A stretch of 64,000 bases of DNA from Phascolarctobacterium sp. Lineage in GTDB: Bacteria > Bacillota > Negativicutes > Acidaminococcales > Acidaminococcaceae. Numbering within the stretch: position 1 is the first letter of the stretch; each line of letters opens with the position of its first letter. Below the pieces are notes generated by a model. That model had not been told where the DNA came from. It did not search any database and saw only the letters and a program-made list of their open reading frames with translations. Below, one piece after another: positions 1-8,091 of the stretch. The translations under genes and the position numbers were made by a program. The stretch covers positions 62,001 through 126,000 of the forward strand of contig JAUNWI010000001.1 of the NCBI GenBank assembly GCA_030540395.1. The letters run 5' to 3'.

Positions 1-742
1 TGCGGGTAACCTCCACATTCACGCCCAAGCCGCGGGCCATCTCGTCGCCCAGCTGCAGAATGTTCAAGTAGGACGCACTGGCCAAGGCCAGTACCAGGCC
101 GATAATGGCATAAGGCAGAATAATGCTGACGTGGGGCCAGCTGCGAGCCGCCAGTCCGCCCACCATCCACATCAAAGCGCCATGGACTCTGTCGCTATAA
201 AAAATCATAAGGCCACTGATGCCCGCGCTCAAAAAGGCGGACACAGCCACGCCGGCCAAAATAATGCGCACGGGCTTAATGCCGTTTTTCCAAGCCAAAA
301 TATAAATGCAGATGGCAGCCAACATCGCTCCCACAAAGGCCACGGGAGTAATCAAATATTCCAGCGTGGGAAATAGTATCATTATCACCACGCCGGCCAA
401 GCCTGCGCCGCTGGAAATGCCGATGATATGGGGGTCCGCTAGGGGATTACGCATAATGGCCTGCAAAATGGCACCGGATAGAGACAGGTTTATGCCTACT
501 AGCGCCCCCACAATGGTGCGGGGCATGCGAATGTTCCATATAATCTGGCTTTGTGGGTCCGTACCGGGATGCAGCAAAAGCTCCACAATTTGGGACATAG
601 TGATGACGCTGGAGCCCTTGGTCAAGCTCAAAAATGCTCCCAACACCGCCAAAAAGGCAAACAATATTAAAATAGTCACACGCCAAGCAGCGCGGCTAAT
701 GCCAAAGCGCTCCACTGCTCCGTCCAAGCTTTTATTTGCCAT
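1..742 (-). CDS. FecCD-family ABC transporter permease (partial, 3' end outside window)
   Basis: Membrane permease of an iron-siderophore/heme/cobalamin type importer; it would pair with the binding protein immediately upstream. Reading the minus strand from an ATG at 742 gives an open frame to the window edge (about 247 residues of a family usually near 330-350). It has a short cytoplasmic N-terminus, a first membrane segment, then the family-typical stretch with IRMPRTIVGALVG, SLSGAILQ and MRNPLADPHIIGISSGAG, followed by several further hydrophobic segments. The ATG lies inside the end of the binding-protein gene (11-bp overlap), so translation is probably coupled. The C-terminus and the expected ATPase gene lie outside the window. 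Family assignment is firm; the substrate (Fe chelate or B12) cannot be told from sequence alone. Confidence 0.9.
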   Translation of the reverse strand, partial: MANKSLDGAVERFGISRAAWRVTILILFAFLAVLGAFLSLTKGSSVITMSQIVELLLHPGTDPQSQIIWNIRMPRTIVGALVGINLSLSGAILQAIMRNPLADPHIIGISSGAGLAGVVIMILFPTLEYLITPVAFVGAMLAAICIYILAWKNGIKPVRIILAGVAVSAFLSAGISGLMIFYSDRVHGALMWMVGGLAARSWPHVSIILPYAIIGLVLALASASYLNILQLGDEMARGLGVNVEVTR

Positions 743-1688
743 CTTTAAAAACCTCTGGGTAAACCTGCTTTGCCATGTACTTTACAGCCTCCGGATAGCG
801 CAAACCGGGGTTGATAAGGAACAAGCGCTCCGGCAGCACGTACACCTTGCCCTGCTGCACGGCAGCGAGGCTATTCCAAGCAGGGTTCTTTTTGAAATCC
901 TTGCGCAAGCGGTTTTCGATTTCCTCCGCCTTGCCCATGGAAGTAATAAAAATCAAATCAGGATTTTGGCCCACCAAGCTTTCCATGCTGTAGGGAGTTT
1001 TGTCGGACTTGCCCTTCAGCGCCGCAGCGGCTACGTTTTCAAAGCCCAAAATATCGCTCACACAGCCAGCGATGCTGCGGGAGCCTTCCACGGTGACGCT
1101 GCTGGCAGTGGCGTGCATGATGACAATACGCTTCTTTTCCTTGGGCAGCTGGGATTTTATCTCATTAATCTGCTTATCTAGCAAAGCATTTTCCGCTTTG
1201 GCCTTGTCAGGATTGCCATAAATATCACCTAAAACCTTCACCGTAGCCTTGACCTCGTCATAGGTTTTGGCATCGAACTCGATGACATTAATCTTATTGG
1301 ATTCTAAAAGAGGCACAAATTTTTCGTGCTGATTGCGACCGGCCAACACTAAATCAGGGCGCAGCGCTACCAAACTTTCCATGTTGATATTAAAAACGAA
1401 GCCTATTTCCGGCACATTCTTCATAGAATCGGGAATAGTGCCCACCTTAGAGGTAGCCCGACCAACAATCTTGCCTCCCACAGCTTCGATCATCCCCAAA
1501 TAAGAAGGACTCAGGCTCACTACCCGCTCCGGCTTCTGCGCCAGCACTACCTGTCGACCGGCAGCGTCCTTTAAGGATAAATAGGCCTTGCCAGCATCCA
1601 CAGCCTGCTTTTTTTCGCCGCCACCACAGCCAGCCAACGCCAGCGCAGCTACGCACAGGCAAGCCCCTGCAATCCTTTTCCACTGCAT
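732..1688 (-). CDS. ABC transporter substrate-binding lipoprotein (BtuF/FecB family)
   Basis: Surface or periplasmic solute receptor for the adjacent FecCD permease. The 318-residue product starts with a lipoprotein signal (lipobox LALAGC, lipidated Cys at residue 21) followed by a Gly/Lys-rich linker, then a periplasmic-binding fold of the helical-backbone type: RVVSLSPSYLGMIEAVGG near residues 60-77 and the ALRPDLVLAG segment are typical of BtuF/FecB proteins. The start ATG at 1688 has GAGGTG about 8 bases upstream. It is first in an operon with the permease. A good sigma-70-like promoter and a structured leader lie upstream. I looked for a cobalamin riboswitch box and did not see one, so B12 is not favoured over iron chelates. 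Confidence 0.88.
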   Translation of the reverse strand: MQWKRIAGACLCVAALALAGCGGGEKKQAVDAGKAYLSLKDAAGRQVVLAQKPERVVSLSPSYLGMIEAVGGKIVGRATSKVGTIPDSMKNVPEIGFVFNINMESLVALRPDLVLAGRNQHEKFVPLLESNKINVIEFDAKTYDEVKATVKVLGDIYGNPDKAKAENALLDKQINEIKSQLPKEKKRIVIMHATASSVTVEGSRSIAGCVSDILGFENVAAAALKGKSDKTPYSMESLVGQNPDLIFITSMGKAEEIENRLRKDFKKNPAWNSLAAVQQGKVYVLPERLFLINPGLRYPEAVKYMAKQVYPEVFKDGK

Positions 1689-1727
1689 CTATCATCACCT
1701 CATACTCAAATTATACTCTCAAAAAAC

Positions 1728-1793
1728 ATCTCCCTGCAAGCTGACGAAATGCTTGCGCAAGCCAGCTACAGCCACTTTTCTAGTGCAGGAGAT
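1728..1793 (-). promoter_or_regulatory. Structured leader element upstream of the binding-protein gene
   Basis: On the minus strand an outer stem (ATCTCCTGCA at 1793-1784 pairing with TGCAGGGAGAT at 1738-1728, one bulge) encloses a small CACT/AGTG hairpin and a second stem containing GCTTGCGCAAGC. The structure is followed directly by a run of six T. This could be an attenuator or an undescribed cis-regulatory RNA; it could also be a simple terminator-like hairpin, because a second possible -10 (TATAAT, 1709-1714) lies between it and the gene. Confidence 0.4.
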
Positions 1794-1814
1794 ATTCTTA
1801 TTAACACCTCTATC

Positions 1815-1843
1815 ATGATAGCACAATTACCCATACCAGTCAA
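1815..1843 (-). promoter_or_regulatory. Predicted sigma-70-type promoter of the ABC importer operon
   Basis: TTGACT (1843-1838), a 17-base spacer and TATCAT (1820-1815) on the minus strand. It lies about 130 bases upstream of the binding-protein start, so the transcript would carry the structured leader. Confidence 0.55.
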
Positions 1844-1859
1844 CAAAACAAGCTTCTTC

Positions 1860-1888
1860 TTGCCCCTTGCAGCCTACTTTGCTATAAT
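1860..1888 (+). promoter_or_regulatory. Predicted promoter for the DUF896-rluA genes
   Basis: TTGCCC (1860-1865), 17-base spacer, TATAAT (1883-1888). A second TATAAT lies at about 1931-1936 inside a small dyad (GGGCA...TGCCC), which could be an alternative start or an operator. Confidence 0.4.
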
Positions 1889-1972
1889 ATAGTGAACACA
1901 TAAATAGCTAGAACAAGGGCATTTTGCTATAATTTTGCCCAAGCATAGAAGCACTAGAAGGAGGTTTTTCCC

Positions 1973-2164
1973 ATGGAAATGAATGAAATGATTGAGCGCA
2001 TCAACGAGCTGGCGCATAAAAAGAAAAAAGAAGGCTTGACACCTGAGGAGCTGGCTGAACAAAAGGAGCTCTATAAGCGTTATTTGGCTAATATCCGCGG
2101 CCAATTGAAGGCCCAGCTGGATAATATTGAAGTGGTGGACAAGGCTCCCAGCCAGCTGCACTGA
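1973..2164 (+). CDS. DUF896 family protein (YnzC-like)
   Basis: Small cytoplasmic protein of 63 residues, the usual size for DUF896. It has the family pattern: an N-terminal helix with RINELAHKKK, then EGLTPEEL, then LYKRYLANIRGQLK. The family is widespread in Firmicutes; some members are tied to the SOS response or ribosome association, but no biochemical role is settled. The ATG at 1973 has a strong AAGGAGG nine bases upstream. Its end overlaps or abuts the pseudouridine synthase gene, with which it is probably co-transcribed. Confidence 0.85.
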   Translation: MEMNEMIERINELAHKKKKEGLTPEELAEQKELYKRYLANIRGQLKAQLDNIEVVDKAPSQLH

Positions 2165-2168
2165 GCCT

Positions 2169-2882
2169 ATGGAAGCTTGCCAAACGCATAAATTTAACGA
2201 AACAACTGTGTCGCCTTGGCAGCCCACCCTGCCCCAAGAGCTTGCTCCCTCAATGATTGCCTTTGAGGATGACTTTTTGCTCATTATTGATAAGCCTGCA
2301 GGCATGCTGGTGCACCCCACCGTGAGCCAATGGGAGGGAACGCTGTATGATTTAGTAAAGTCCTATTACGCCCATAAGGGCATCACGGCGGATATCCATC
2401 CGGTTTCCCGCTTGGACAAAAACACCTCCGGCCTTGTGATTTTCGCTAAGGAGCCCATCATCCAGTTTTGGCTGAGTCAGGCGGAGGTTGTGAAGGAGTA
2501 TGTTGCCATTGCCCAAGGGCATCTCGCCGAGCAGCAGGGTATTATTGACGCCCCCATTGCCCGCAAGGAGGGCAGCATTATCGAGCGCTGTGTGGATTTT
2601 GAGCGCGGCAAGGAGGCCAAAACAGCCTACAGGGTGCTGGGATATTACGGGGACAATACCCTTATCAAGCTGCGCCTTTTCACCGGACGCACCCATCAGA
2701 TTCGCGTGCACATGGCGCATATCGGGCACCCCTTGGTGGACGACAATCTTTATGGAACGCCGGGCCCCCAGTCCCGCCATGCGCTCCATGCCTATCGCCT
2801 GGCCTTTAAACATCCCGTTGGGGATATGCAGCTGGAAATTACTCGCACTTTGCCAGAGGATTTGCGAAAAATTCTATACTAA
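2169..2882 (+). CDS. RluA-family pseudouridine synthase
   Basis: Isomerises specific uridines in rRNA or tRNA to pseudouridine. The catalytic core is intact: the DKPAGMLVHP segment, the HPVSRLDKNTSGL motif with the catalytic Asp, and the C-terminal RTHQIRVHMAHIGHPLVDD motif. No N-terminal S4 domain is present, so it belongs to the short RluA/RluD-like group. I prefer the ATG at 2169, just after the stop of the DUF896 gene; an in-frame ATG at 2127 would add 14 residues that overlap DUF896 and look unlike the family. No strong ribosome site is visible for either start, which suggests translational coupling. Which uridine is modified cannot be said. Confidence 0.85.
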   Translation: MEACQTHKFNETTVSPWQPTLPQELAPSMIAFEDDFLLIIDKPAGMLVHPTVSQWEGTLYDLVKSYYAHKGITADIHPVSRLDKNTSGLVIFAKEPIIQFWLSQAEVVKEYVAIAQGHLAEQQGIIDAPIARKEGSIIERCVDFERGKEAKTAYRVLGYYGDNTLIKLRLFTGRTHQIRVHMAHIGHPLVDDNLYGTPGPQSRHALHAYRLAFKHPVGDMQLEITRTLPEDLRKILY

Positions 2883-2962
2883 ATAAGCAAATAGTGTGCT
2901 ATAATTATGGTATAGTAATTGGATAACTCAGCCTGCGGGCTGATAATTAAGGAGGAATATTA

Positions 2963-3892
2963 ATGCCTTTAGTAACTTCTACCGAAATGTTCAAAAAAGC
3001 TTATGAAGGTCACTATGCAGTTGGTGCCTTCAACGTTAATAACATGGAAATCATCCAAGGTATCGTGGCTGCTGCCCAAGCCGAAAAATCCCCGCTGATT
3101 CTGCAGGTTAGTGCTGGCGCTCGTAAATATGCAAACCACATTTACCTGATGAAGCTGGTTGAGGCTGCTGTAGAGGACACTGGTCTGCCCATCTGCCTGC
3201 ACCTGGACCATGGCGAAGACTTCGAAATTTGCAAAGCCTGCGTTGATGGCGGCTTCACTTCCGTTATGATTGACGGCAGCAAGCATCCCTTTGAAGAAAA
3301 CATTGAAATTACCCGTCGCGTTGTTGAATATGCTCATGAGCGCGGTGTTGTAGTTGAAGCAGAGCTTGGCAAGCTGGCTGGCGTAGAAGACGCTGTTAAG
3401 GTTGCTGCTAAGGATGCTACCTATACCGACCCGGACCAAGCTGTAGAATTCGTAGAGCGTACCGGCTGCGACTCCTTGGCTATTGCTATCGGCACCAGCC
3501 ATGGCGCATACAAGTTTAAGGGCAAACCGGAGCTGGATTTTGCTCGTCTGGAAAAAATCACCAACCTGCTGCCGGGCTTCCCGCTGGTTCTTCATGGTGC
3601 TTCCACCGTTATCCCCGCCTTTGTTGAAGAATGCAACAAATACGGCGGCAAGCTGGATGGCGCTCAAGGCGTTCCCGAAGATATGCTGCTGCAAGCTGGC
3701 AAGTTTGGCGTGTGCAAGATCAACATCGATACCGACCTGCGCCTGGCTATGACTGCTTCCATCCGCAAGCACTTTGTAGAAAACCCCGGCGATTTCGATC
3801 CTCGTCAATATCTGAAGCCCGCTCGTCAAGCAATCCAAGATATGGTTGCTCACAAGATGCGCGATGTGCTCAACAGCTCCAACAGACTGTAA
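2963..3892 (+). CDS. fba: Class II fructose-1,6-bisphosphate aldolase
   Basis: Zinc-dependent aldolase that interconverts fructose-1,6-bisphosphate with dihydroxyacetone phosphate and glyceraldehyde-3-phosphate in glycolysis/gluconeogenesis; cytoplasmic. The 309-residue product has the class II signatures: VGAFNVNNMEIIQG at the N-terminus, the zinc/metal motif LHLDHGEDFE, VEAELGKLAG, AIGTSHGAYKF, and VLHGAST followed by INIDTDLR. Length is normal. An AAGGAGG site lies eight bases before ATG. Codon choice is strongly biased to frequent codons, as expected for a highly expressed gene. It is transcribed alone, with a strong terminator directly after it. Confidence 0.95.
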   Translation: MPLVTSTEMFKKAYEGHYAVGAFNVNNMEIIQGIVAAAQAEKSPLILQVSAGARKYANHIYLMKLVEAAVEDTGLPICLHLDHGEDFEICKACVDGGFTSVMIDGSKHPFEENIEITRRVVEYAHERGVVVEAELGKLAGVEDAVKVAAKDATYTDPDQAVEFVERTGCDSLAIAIGTSHGAYKFKGKPELDFARLEKITNLLPGFPLVLHGASTVIPAFVEECNKYGGKLDGAQGVPEDMLLQAGKFGVCKINIDTDLRLAMTASIRKHFVENPGDFDPRQYLKPARQAIQDMVAHKMRDVLNSSNRL

Positions 3893-3906
3893 TTGGCACA
3901 AAAATT

Positions 3907-3938
3907 ACCGCTACACTTTTTCAGTGTAGCGGTTTTTT
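3907..3938 (+). terminator. Intrinsic terminator after fba
   Basis: Perfect 10-bp stem ACCGCTACAC / GTGTAGCGGT with a short loop, followed by a T run. Confidence 0.9.
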
Positions 3939-4185
3939 GTTGTACTTTGTAATTTTTGTGCTTTTTCATGGCTTGCATCAGTATACTAATGCACCTACAC
4001 AAATGGTAAAGCGACTACCACAAATTTTTACAAAATCCCTACCAATTGATTTTGACTTTTTTACAACTTTTGAGTGGCAAAATGCACGCTATTATGCTAA
4101 AATGTGCTAAACTACAGATTTTAGTATAATGGCGAAAACCCGCATGATTACGGCGTTTTCCCCATATTTACGGAGGTTTCGGAAG
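3939..4185. other. AT-rich intergenic region before the first phosphatase gene
   Basis: No gene is visible. It holds a TATAAT at 4125-4130 without a clear -35 and a small GAAAAC/GTTTTC hairpin near 4133-4160, just before the ribosome site of the phosphatase gene. Confidence 0.4.
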
Positions 4186-4641
4186 GTGCACAAAATACTA
4201 TTCATATGCCACGGCAATATATGTAGATCACCAATGGCGGAGTTTCTATTAAAGGATATTGTTCGTAAGCGTGGCCTTGCTAATGAATTTGAAATTGCCA
4301 GCGCCGCTACCAGTCGAGAAGAAATCGGTAATCCCGTCCATCATGGCACAAAGCATAAATTGGCGCAGCTTGGCATCAGCGTAGCCGGCAAAACAGCACG
4401 CCAGGTAACTGCTCGTGATTATCGCTATTACGATTTACTTCTTGTTATGGACAATAACAATATTCGTAACATGCGACGCCTGTTGGGAGAAGATGTTGAT
4501 GATAAGGTACATCTCCTTTTAGATTATACCCCTCGTAAGGGGCAAAGCATCGCCGACCCTTGGTATACGGGTGATTTTGACATTACCTATGATGACATCA
4601 TGGAGGGACTCACGGGCCTCTTACAGCATCTTGGATACTAA
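4186..4641 (+). CDS. Low-molecular-weight protein tyrosine phosphatase, copy 1
   Basis: Cytoplasmic phosphatase of the LMW-PTP/arsenate-reductase fold. The active-site loop is at the very N-terminus, CHGNICRSPMAEFLL (C-x5-R-S), and the general-acid loop DPWYTGDFD is near residue 125. Product is 151 residues, a usual length. I chose the GTG at 4186, which has GGAGG about ten bases upstream and places the catalytic loop at the normal distance from the start; an upstream ATG at 4129 would add 19 unrelated residues. A second copy at 9068-9523 differs by a single residue near the C-terminus (Thr here, Ala there), so this is a recent duplication that also includes the following terminator and the tail of the next gene. 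Confidence 0.92.
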   Translation: MHKILFICHGNICRSPMAEFLLKDIVRKRGLANEFEIASAATSREEIGNPVHHGTKHKLAQLGISVAGKTARQVTARDYRYYDLLLVMDNNNIRNMRRLLGEDVDDKVHLLLDYTPRKGQSIADPWYTGDFDITYDDIMEGLTGLLQHLGY

Positions 4642-4646
4642 AAAGG

Positions 4647-4689
4647 CAGCACCATACCACATCAGTAACGAAGGTATGGTGCTGTTTTA
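4647..4689. terminator. Intrinsic terminator between phosphatase copy 1 and the amidohydrolase
   Basis: Twelve-base stem CAGCACCATACC / GGTATGGTGCTG with a T run on the plus side and an A run on the other, so it may serve both convergent genes. It is duplicated at 9529-9570. Confidence 0.85.
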
Positions 4690-4706
4690 TCGTCTAAATA
4701 TCCACC

Positions 4707-5942
4707 TTATTTAGGCTCACATACCGCTGCAATCGTATCATAGGCCACCAGCACCGCCTTTGCGAGGTCCTTAGCCTCACTTTTTTCCTCCGGGCAATGA
4801 CTTCTTCCCCCAGCGCTAGGCACGAAAAGCATAGCTGCAGGCAACTGAGCGCCAAAAATTTGCGCATCATGACCCGCTCCGCTAGGTAGATGCATATAAT
4901 CATACTGTCTCTCTATGCAGCTTATTTCAAAATGGCCTTTAATCCCTTCATCCATAAGCACAGGCTCGACATAAAGAAGATTTTCCACATCATAGGTTAG
5001 CCCCGACTCAAGGCTCATTTTATCAAGGTCGGCAAGCAGGCTGTAATATTGAGTCATAATGGTTTCTTCATCCACACCGCGAATATCAACCACAAAGGTA
5101 ACGCTCTGAGGGATAATATTCATTACATTAGGCTCCACCTGCAAATAGCCTACAGTGGCTACACAATTGCGGAACAACCTAGCTCTGTCGCCTATCTTGC
5201 TTATTACCTTCGTTGCCTGCTCAAGAGCATCCTTACGCATATGCATGGGCATGGTGCCTGCGTGATCCGCCCTACCGTTAATCCTGATACGGGCTCGCTT
5301 AATGCCAACAATCACATCAACAATGCCTATTTCCTTGTGCTCTGCTTCCAGCACCGGCCCCTGCTCAATATGGATTTCAATGAAGGCTTTGATGTCATCA
5401 CGTTTATGCTCGGCTATTTCCTCCGGCTTTAGGCCATAAGCAGCCATGGCTTGGTAAACACTCACTCCATAAGCATCCACCTGCGCCTTTAACTCATCGC
5501 TAGTCAATTGGCCTAGCAGCACCTTACCAGTAAAGAGCCCAGCATTGAATCTGGCACCCTCTTCATCATTTGTGGCGATAATCTCAAGGGAGTAGCCAAG
5601 CTCCATGCCTGACTCTTTTAGCAAGCGAGCCACCTCAATAGCACACACAACGCCTGCAATACCATCATAAGCGCCACCATGCCTGACTGAATCAAAATGG
5701 GAGCCAATCATGATGGTAGCTGGGCTTTTACCTTCCAGTCTGCCAATAACAGCACCCGAATTATCCAGTCGCACCGCAAGGCCTACCTCTTCCATTCGCT
5801 CTTTTAAATAGGCACAGGCCTCGCGCGCTTCTTTGGTATAAGGAAACCTCGTCACACCACATCCGGGCGTTGCCGTAAATTTTTGCAAAGCCTCCAAGGC
5901 TTTAACAATATTATCTTCTATTTTTTTCAACTCATTATTCAT
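4707..5942 (-). CDS. M20-family Zn-dependent amidohydrolase (allantoate / N-carbamoyl-amino-acid hydrolase type)
   Basis: Cytoplasmic metal hydrolase expected to cleave a carbamoyl or ureido group from an amino or ureido acid. Its 411 residues match the hydantoinase/carbamoylase family length. Visible motifs: GSHFDSVRHGGAYDGIAGV (metal ligands His and Asp near residue 85-95), ATNDEEGARF with the catalytic/metal-binding Glu pair, FIEIHIEQGPVLE, the lid/dimerisation domain with GRADHAGTMPM, and the C-terminal LPSGAGHDAQ with the last metal-binding His. The ATG at 5942 has GGGGGAT upstream. There is no linked transporter or dihydropyrimidinase gene, so the substrate stays open. A truncated copy of its 3' end lies at 9652-9877. 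Confidence 0.88.
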   Translation of the reverse strand: MNNELKKIEDNIVKALEALQKFTATPGCGVTRFPYTKEAREACAYLKERMEEVGLAVRLDNSGAVIGRLEGKSPATIMIGSHFDSVRHGGAYDGIAGVVCAIEVARLLKESGMELGYSLEIIATNDEEGARFNAGLFTGKVLLGQLTSDELKAQVDAYGVSVYQAMAAYGLKPEEIAEHKRDDIKAFIEIHIEQGPVLEAEHKEIGIVDVIVGIKRARIRINGRADHAGTMPMHMRKDALEQATKVISKIGDRARLFRNCVATVGYLQVEPNVMNIIPQSVTFVVDIRGVDEETIMTQYYSLLADLDKMSLESGLTYDVENLLYVEPVLMDEGIKGHFEISCIERQYDYMHLPSGAGHDAQIFGAQLPAAMLFVPSAGGRSHCPEEKSEAKDLAKAVLVAYDTIAAVCEPK

Positions 5943-6001
5943 GGTATCCCCCTTATTGCCATTATTTGGGAATGCTACCTACTATTATATCACAAGAATG
6001 C

Positions 6002-6109
6002 CTACTTAACTACTTCCACCAACTCTCCCTGACTTCTCAGCCAAATATCTATACCACTGCCAAAAACCTCGGCAGTGAGCAAATAGCCATCCTCATTTTG
6101 CTGTAACAC
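6002..6109 (-). pseudogene. C-terminal remnant of a WYL-domain transcriptional regulator
   Basis: On the minus strand a short frame reads ...NEDGYLLTAEVFGSG-IDIWLRSQGELVEVVK and stops. This resembles the last strand-helix-strand of WYL regulators (YafY type). No N-terminal part is present; the frame runs into the terminator of the neighbouring gene. It looks like debris left by a rearrangement. Confidence 0.4.
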
Positions 6110-6115
6110 TAAGCA

Positions 6116-6148
6116 AAAAAAAGAGAGCAGAGCTCTGTGCCCTGCTCT
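6116..6148 (-). terminator. Intrinsic terminator after the first alpha/beta hydrolase
   Basis: AGAGCAG ... CTGCTCT stem with a run of A on the plus strand (T run in the minus direction). A near copy (15533-15565) follows the SIMPL/flavin-reductase genes. Confidence 0.8.
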
Positions 6149-6154
6149 TTTATT

Positions 6155-7081
6155 TTATGCTAAAACATCGTCCATGAACTTTATCAAGCCAGCCTCTACC
6201 TCATCCCGCAAATCCAACTCGTTGTGGATTTCATGACGGTAACCACTATAAGCTTTTACGGAAATCTTATGGCCGCTATTAGCCAACAAATTTGCCACAT
6301 GATACAAGCCTTCACCATAGTTACCACAGGGATCCTGGTCACCGCTAATCAAATAACAAGGAATATGCTTCGGCACCATGGGAGCCCATTCATCGCTTTC
6401 AATAAAATGATAGAGCTGTACAAAATCATATGCCAATTCCAAGGTAGTATCGAAGGTGTTAAACATGTCCCCTGCATGGTCGGCCACAATACGCGGGTCA
6501 TTGGCAATCCAATCCGCAGGGCCAATGGGGTTTTCCACTCTATCGGTCATGCCGCTGAACACTTTATCAAACCAAGCACCTGCTGGCTGATAAGGGTCGG
6601 CCTCATAGGCAGCCTTAAATTCCGGATCGTTGTATTCAATCTCGCAGCCCTTCCATTGGGAGCACAAGCCGCACAGCATCAAGCCCTTTAGATCCTCACC
6701 ATAAAAGGCAGCATAGGCACGGGCGAGCATGGAACCCCAGCTATGACCAAAAACAAAATAAGGCAGCTCAGGATAAGCCTCTTTGGCAATATCGTGTAAG
6801 GATTTTTCATCCTTTAAATAAGTCATATAGCCACCGGAATGCGGGTCACCCAAAGTACCTCCGTCCACACCGGTTTTGCCATGGCCCAGATGGTCATCAG
6901 CAAATACTACGTAGCCAGCCTGATTAAATTTGCTAATCATATGTAGATAACGGCGAGAATGCTCACCATAACCATGAATAAGCTGGATTACGCCCTTGGG
7001 CTCGCCTAAGGGGCTATAGAACCAGGCTTTGATGGTGTCGCGACCATTAGCAGAAGGAAAAGAAATCTCACGAATAGACAT
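6155..7081 (-). CDS. Alpha/beta hydrolase (lysophospholipase / monoacylglycerol lipase-like), copy 1
   Basis: Serine hydrolase of 308 residues, probably acting on acyl esters in the cytoplasm (no signal peptide). The nucleophile elbow is FGHSWGSM (G-x-S-x-G, around residue 115), the acid is in ISGDQDPCGNYG and the histidine in SGYRHEIHNE, completing the triad in the correct order. The N-terminal RGVIQ-type strand and IHGYGEHSRRY loop are typical for this group. ATG at 7081 has GGAGG eight bases upstream. A paralogue on the opposite strand at 13675-14604 shares most of the protein. Its upstream DNA is shared not with that paralogue but with the flavin reductase gene at 15566. Confidence 0.88.
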   Translation of the reverse strand: MSIREISFPSANGRDTIKAWFYSPLGEPKGVIQLIHGYGEHSRRYLHMISKFNQAGYVVFADDHLGHGKTGVDGGTLGDPHSGGYMTYLKDEKSLHDIAKEAYPELPYFVFGHSWGSMLARAYAAFYGEDLKGLMLCGLCSQWKGCEIEYNDPEFKAAYEADPYQPAGAWFDKVFSGMTDRVENPIGPADWIANDPRIVADHAGDMFNTFDTTLELAYDFVQLYHFIESDEWAPMVPKHIPCYLISGDQDPCGNYGEGLYHVANLLANSGHKISVKAYSGYRHEIHNELDLRDEVEAGLIKFMDDVLA

Positions 7082-7210
7082 ACAGCAGACCTCCCTACAT
7101 TTATCATTAAGCTTAGTATAGCACCACGATAAAGCTCTGTAAACAAAATGCCAAAGCTCAGTAAAATTTTTACCTTAATTTTACATCAATCCAAGAAACT
7201 GTTCAAACAG

Positions 7211-7486
7211 TCATCTCCCTAATTTTATAGATTGCACTACCTCAAACCGATACTTCTGCTTGATTTCAGGGTACTTTTCCCTATCGACCTCGCTCATAAA
7301 CATATCATAAGGCCTAGCGCAGGTCTTGAACGGTGGATAAAGTGCCTCATACACCACAAGCATCTCATCAGTCTCACTGTGATGTGCAAAAGCAATAATT
7401 CGGTAAAGATATTCTGTTGCCGGATTTTCTATTGTTTCACGCTTAAAATGCTGTACTATGTCACCAATATGTAGCTCTCTCATCAT
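7211..7486 (-). CDS. DUF1653 family protein
   Basis: Small soluble protein (91 residues from ATG 7486). The DUF1653 pattern is clear: IGDIVQHFKRE, YRIIAFAHHSETDEMLVVYEALY and the RPYDMFMSEVDREKYP motif. No enzyme function is known for the family. The start is set by GGAGG seven bases before the ATG pair at 7486/7483; the frame is open further upstream but that part looks non-coding. Confidence 0.85.
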   Translation of the reverse strand: MMRELHIGDIVQHFKRETIENPATEYLYRIIAFAHHSETDEMLVVYEALYPPFKTCARPYDMFMSEVDREKYPEIKQKYRFEVVQSIKLGR

Positions 7487-7620
7487 TGAACTTCCTCCAT
7501 CTATACATATCGTACTTTTATTATCTCTATTATAACACGAATACACTTCTGTTTATACACACCATGGCACAACTTTCACGGATAGCATCGCAATAAAGCA
7601 GTTAACACCTTTTTAACTTC

Positions 7621-8091
7621 TTATAGATGTGGCAGATTTTGGCGGTACCTTCTCAATTCTCTCTCATTAGCAGAACCTATAACCTGTTCCAAGAAAGCAA
7701 TCATCTTTTGCTTATCTTTTGGTAAATTTCCTTCTACCCAAATACAGTTTGATGCACCCATAGTTGCAAAGTAAGTAGGAATGTTCAACTCTTGGAACAG
7801 CACCTTTAGCTCCAAAAGCTTTTCAATTTCTGTCTCTTCTTTCCAATTACCTTTCTGAATCTCCTGATACAATTCAGATGTCTTGTAGATTGTCAGCATA
7901 GATAAGTCTTCTTCTATTTCTGACAAGGGAGACATACGAAATTTAAAAGGTACATCTTCATAAAGAGTACAGAATTTACATTTATGATGTGTACATCCTG
8001 CTGCTACCTGAAGCAATGCACTATAAGCCTCAAAGGGTGGTCTCCAAATAGTTCCTATACGAAGGGGGTCTTTTTCTATGGCTGACAACAA
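7621..8091 (-). pseudogene. Radical SAM protein with a large in-frame internal deletion
   Basis: The N-terminal part carries an intact radical SAM cluster motif, GCTHHKCKFCTLY (C-x3-C-x2-C), and continues to ...MSPLSEIEEDLSML. It then jumps to sequence typical of the protein's C-terminus (ELYQEIQKGNWKEETEIE, FATMGASNCIWVEGNLP, ending RRYRQNLPHL). From what I remember of this family full-length members are near 300 residues, so about 130-180 central residues, including most of the TIM-barrel, are missing while the frame is kept. It cannot be a working radical SAM enzyme. The only start codons are weak (TTG at 8091) and overlap the divergent HxlR gene, so the natural 5' end is probably damaged too. 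Confidence 0.6.

Noticed and set aside
306..1181. Long plus-strand open frame over the ABC importer genes
   Set aside because: It is antisense to the permease and binding-protein genes, which have clear family motifs; the plus frame has none.
1689..1972. Cobalamin riboswitch upstream of the ABC importer
   Set aside because: No B12 box or the conserved GCCACTG-type core could be found; only an unassigned hairpin structure.
2969..3901. 310-codon antisense frame over fba
   Set aside because: Shadow of a strongly codon-biased gene; no ribosome site or recognisable protein features.
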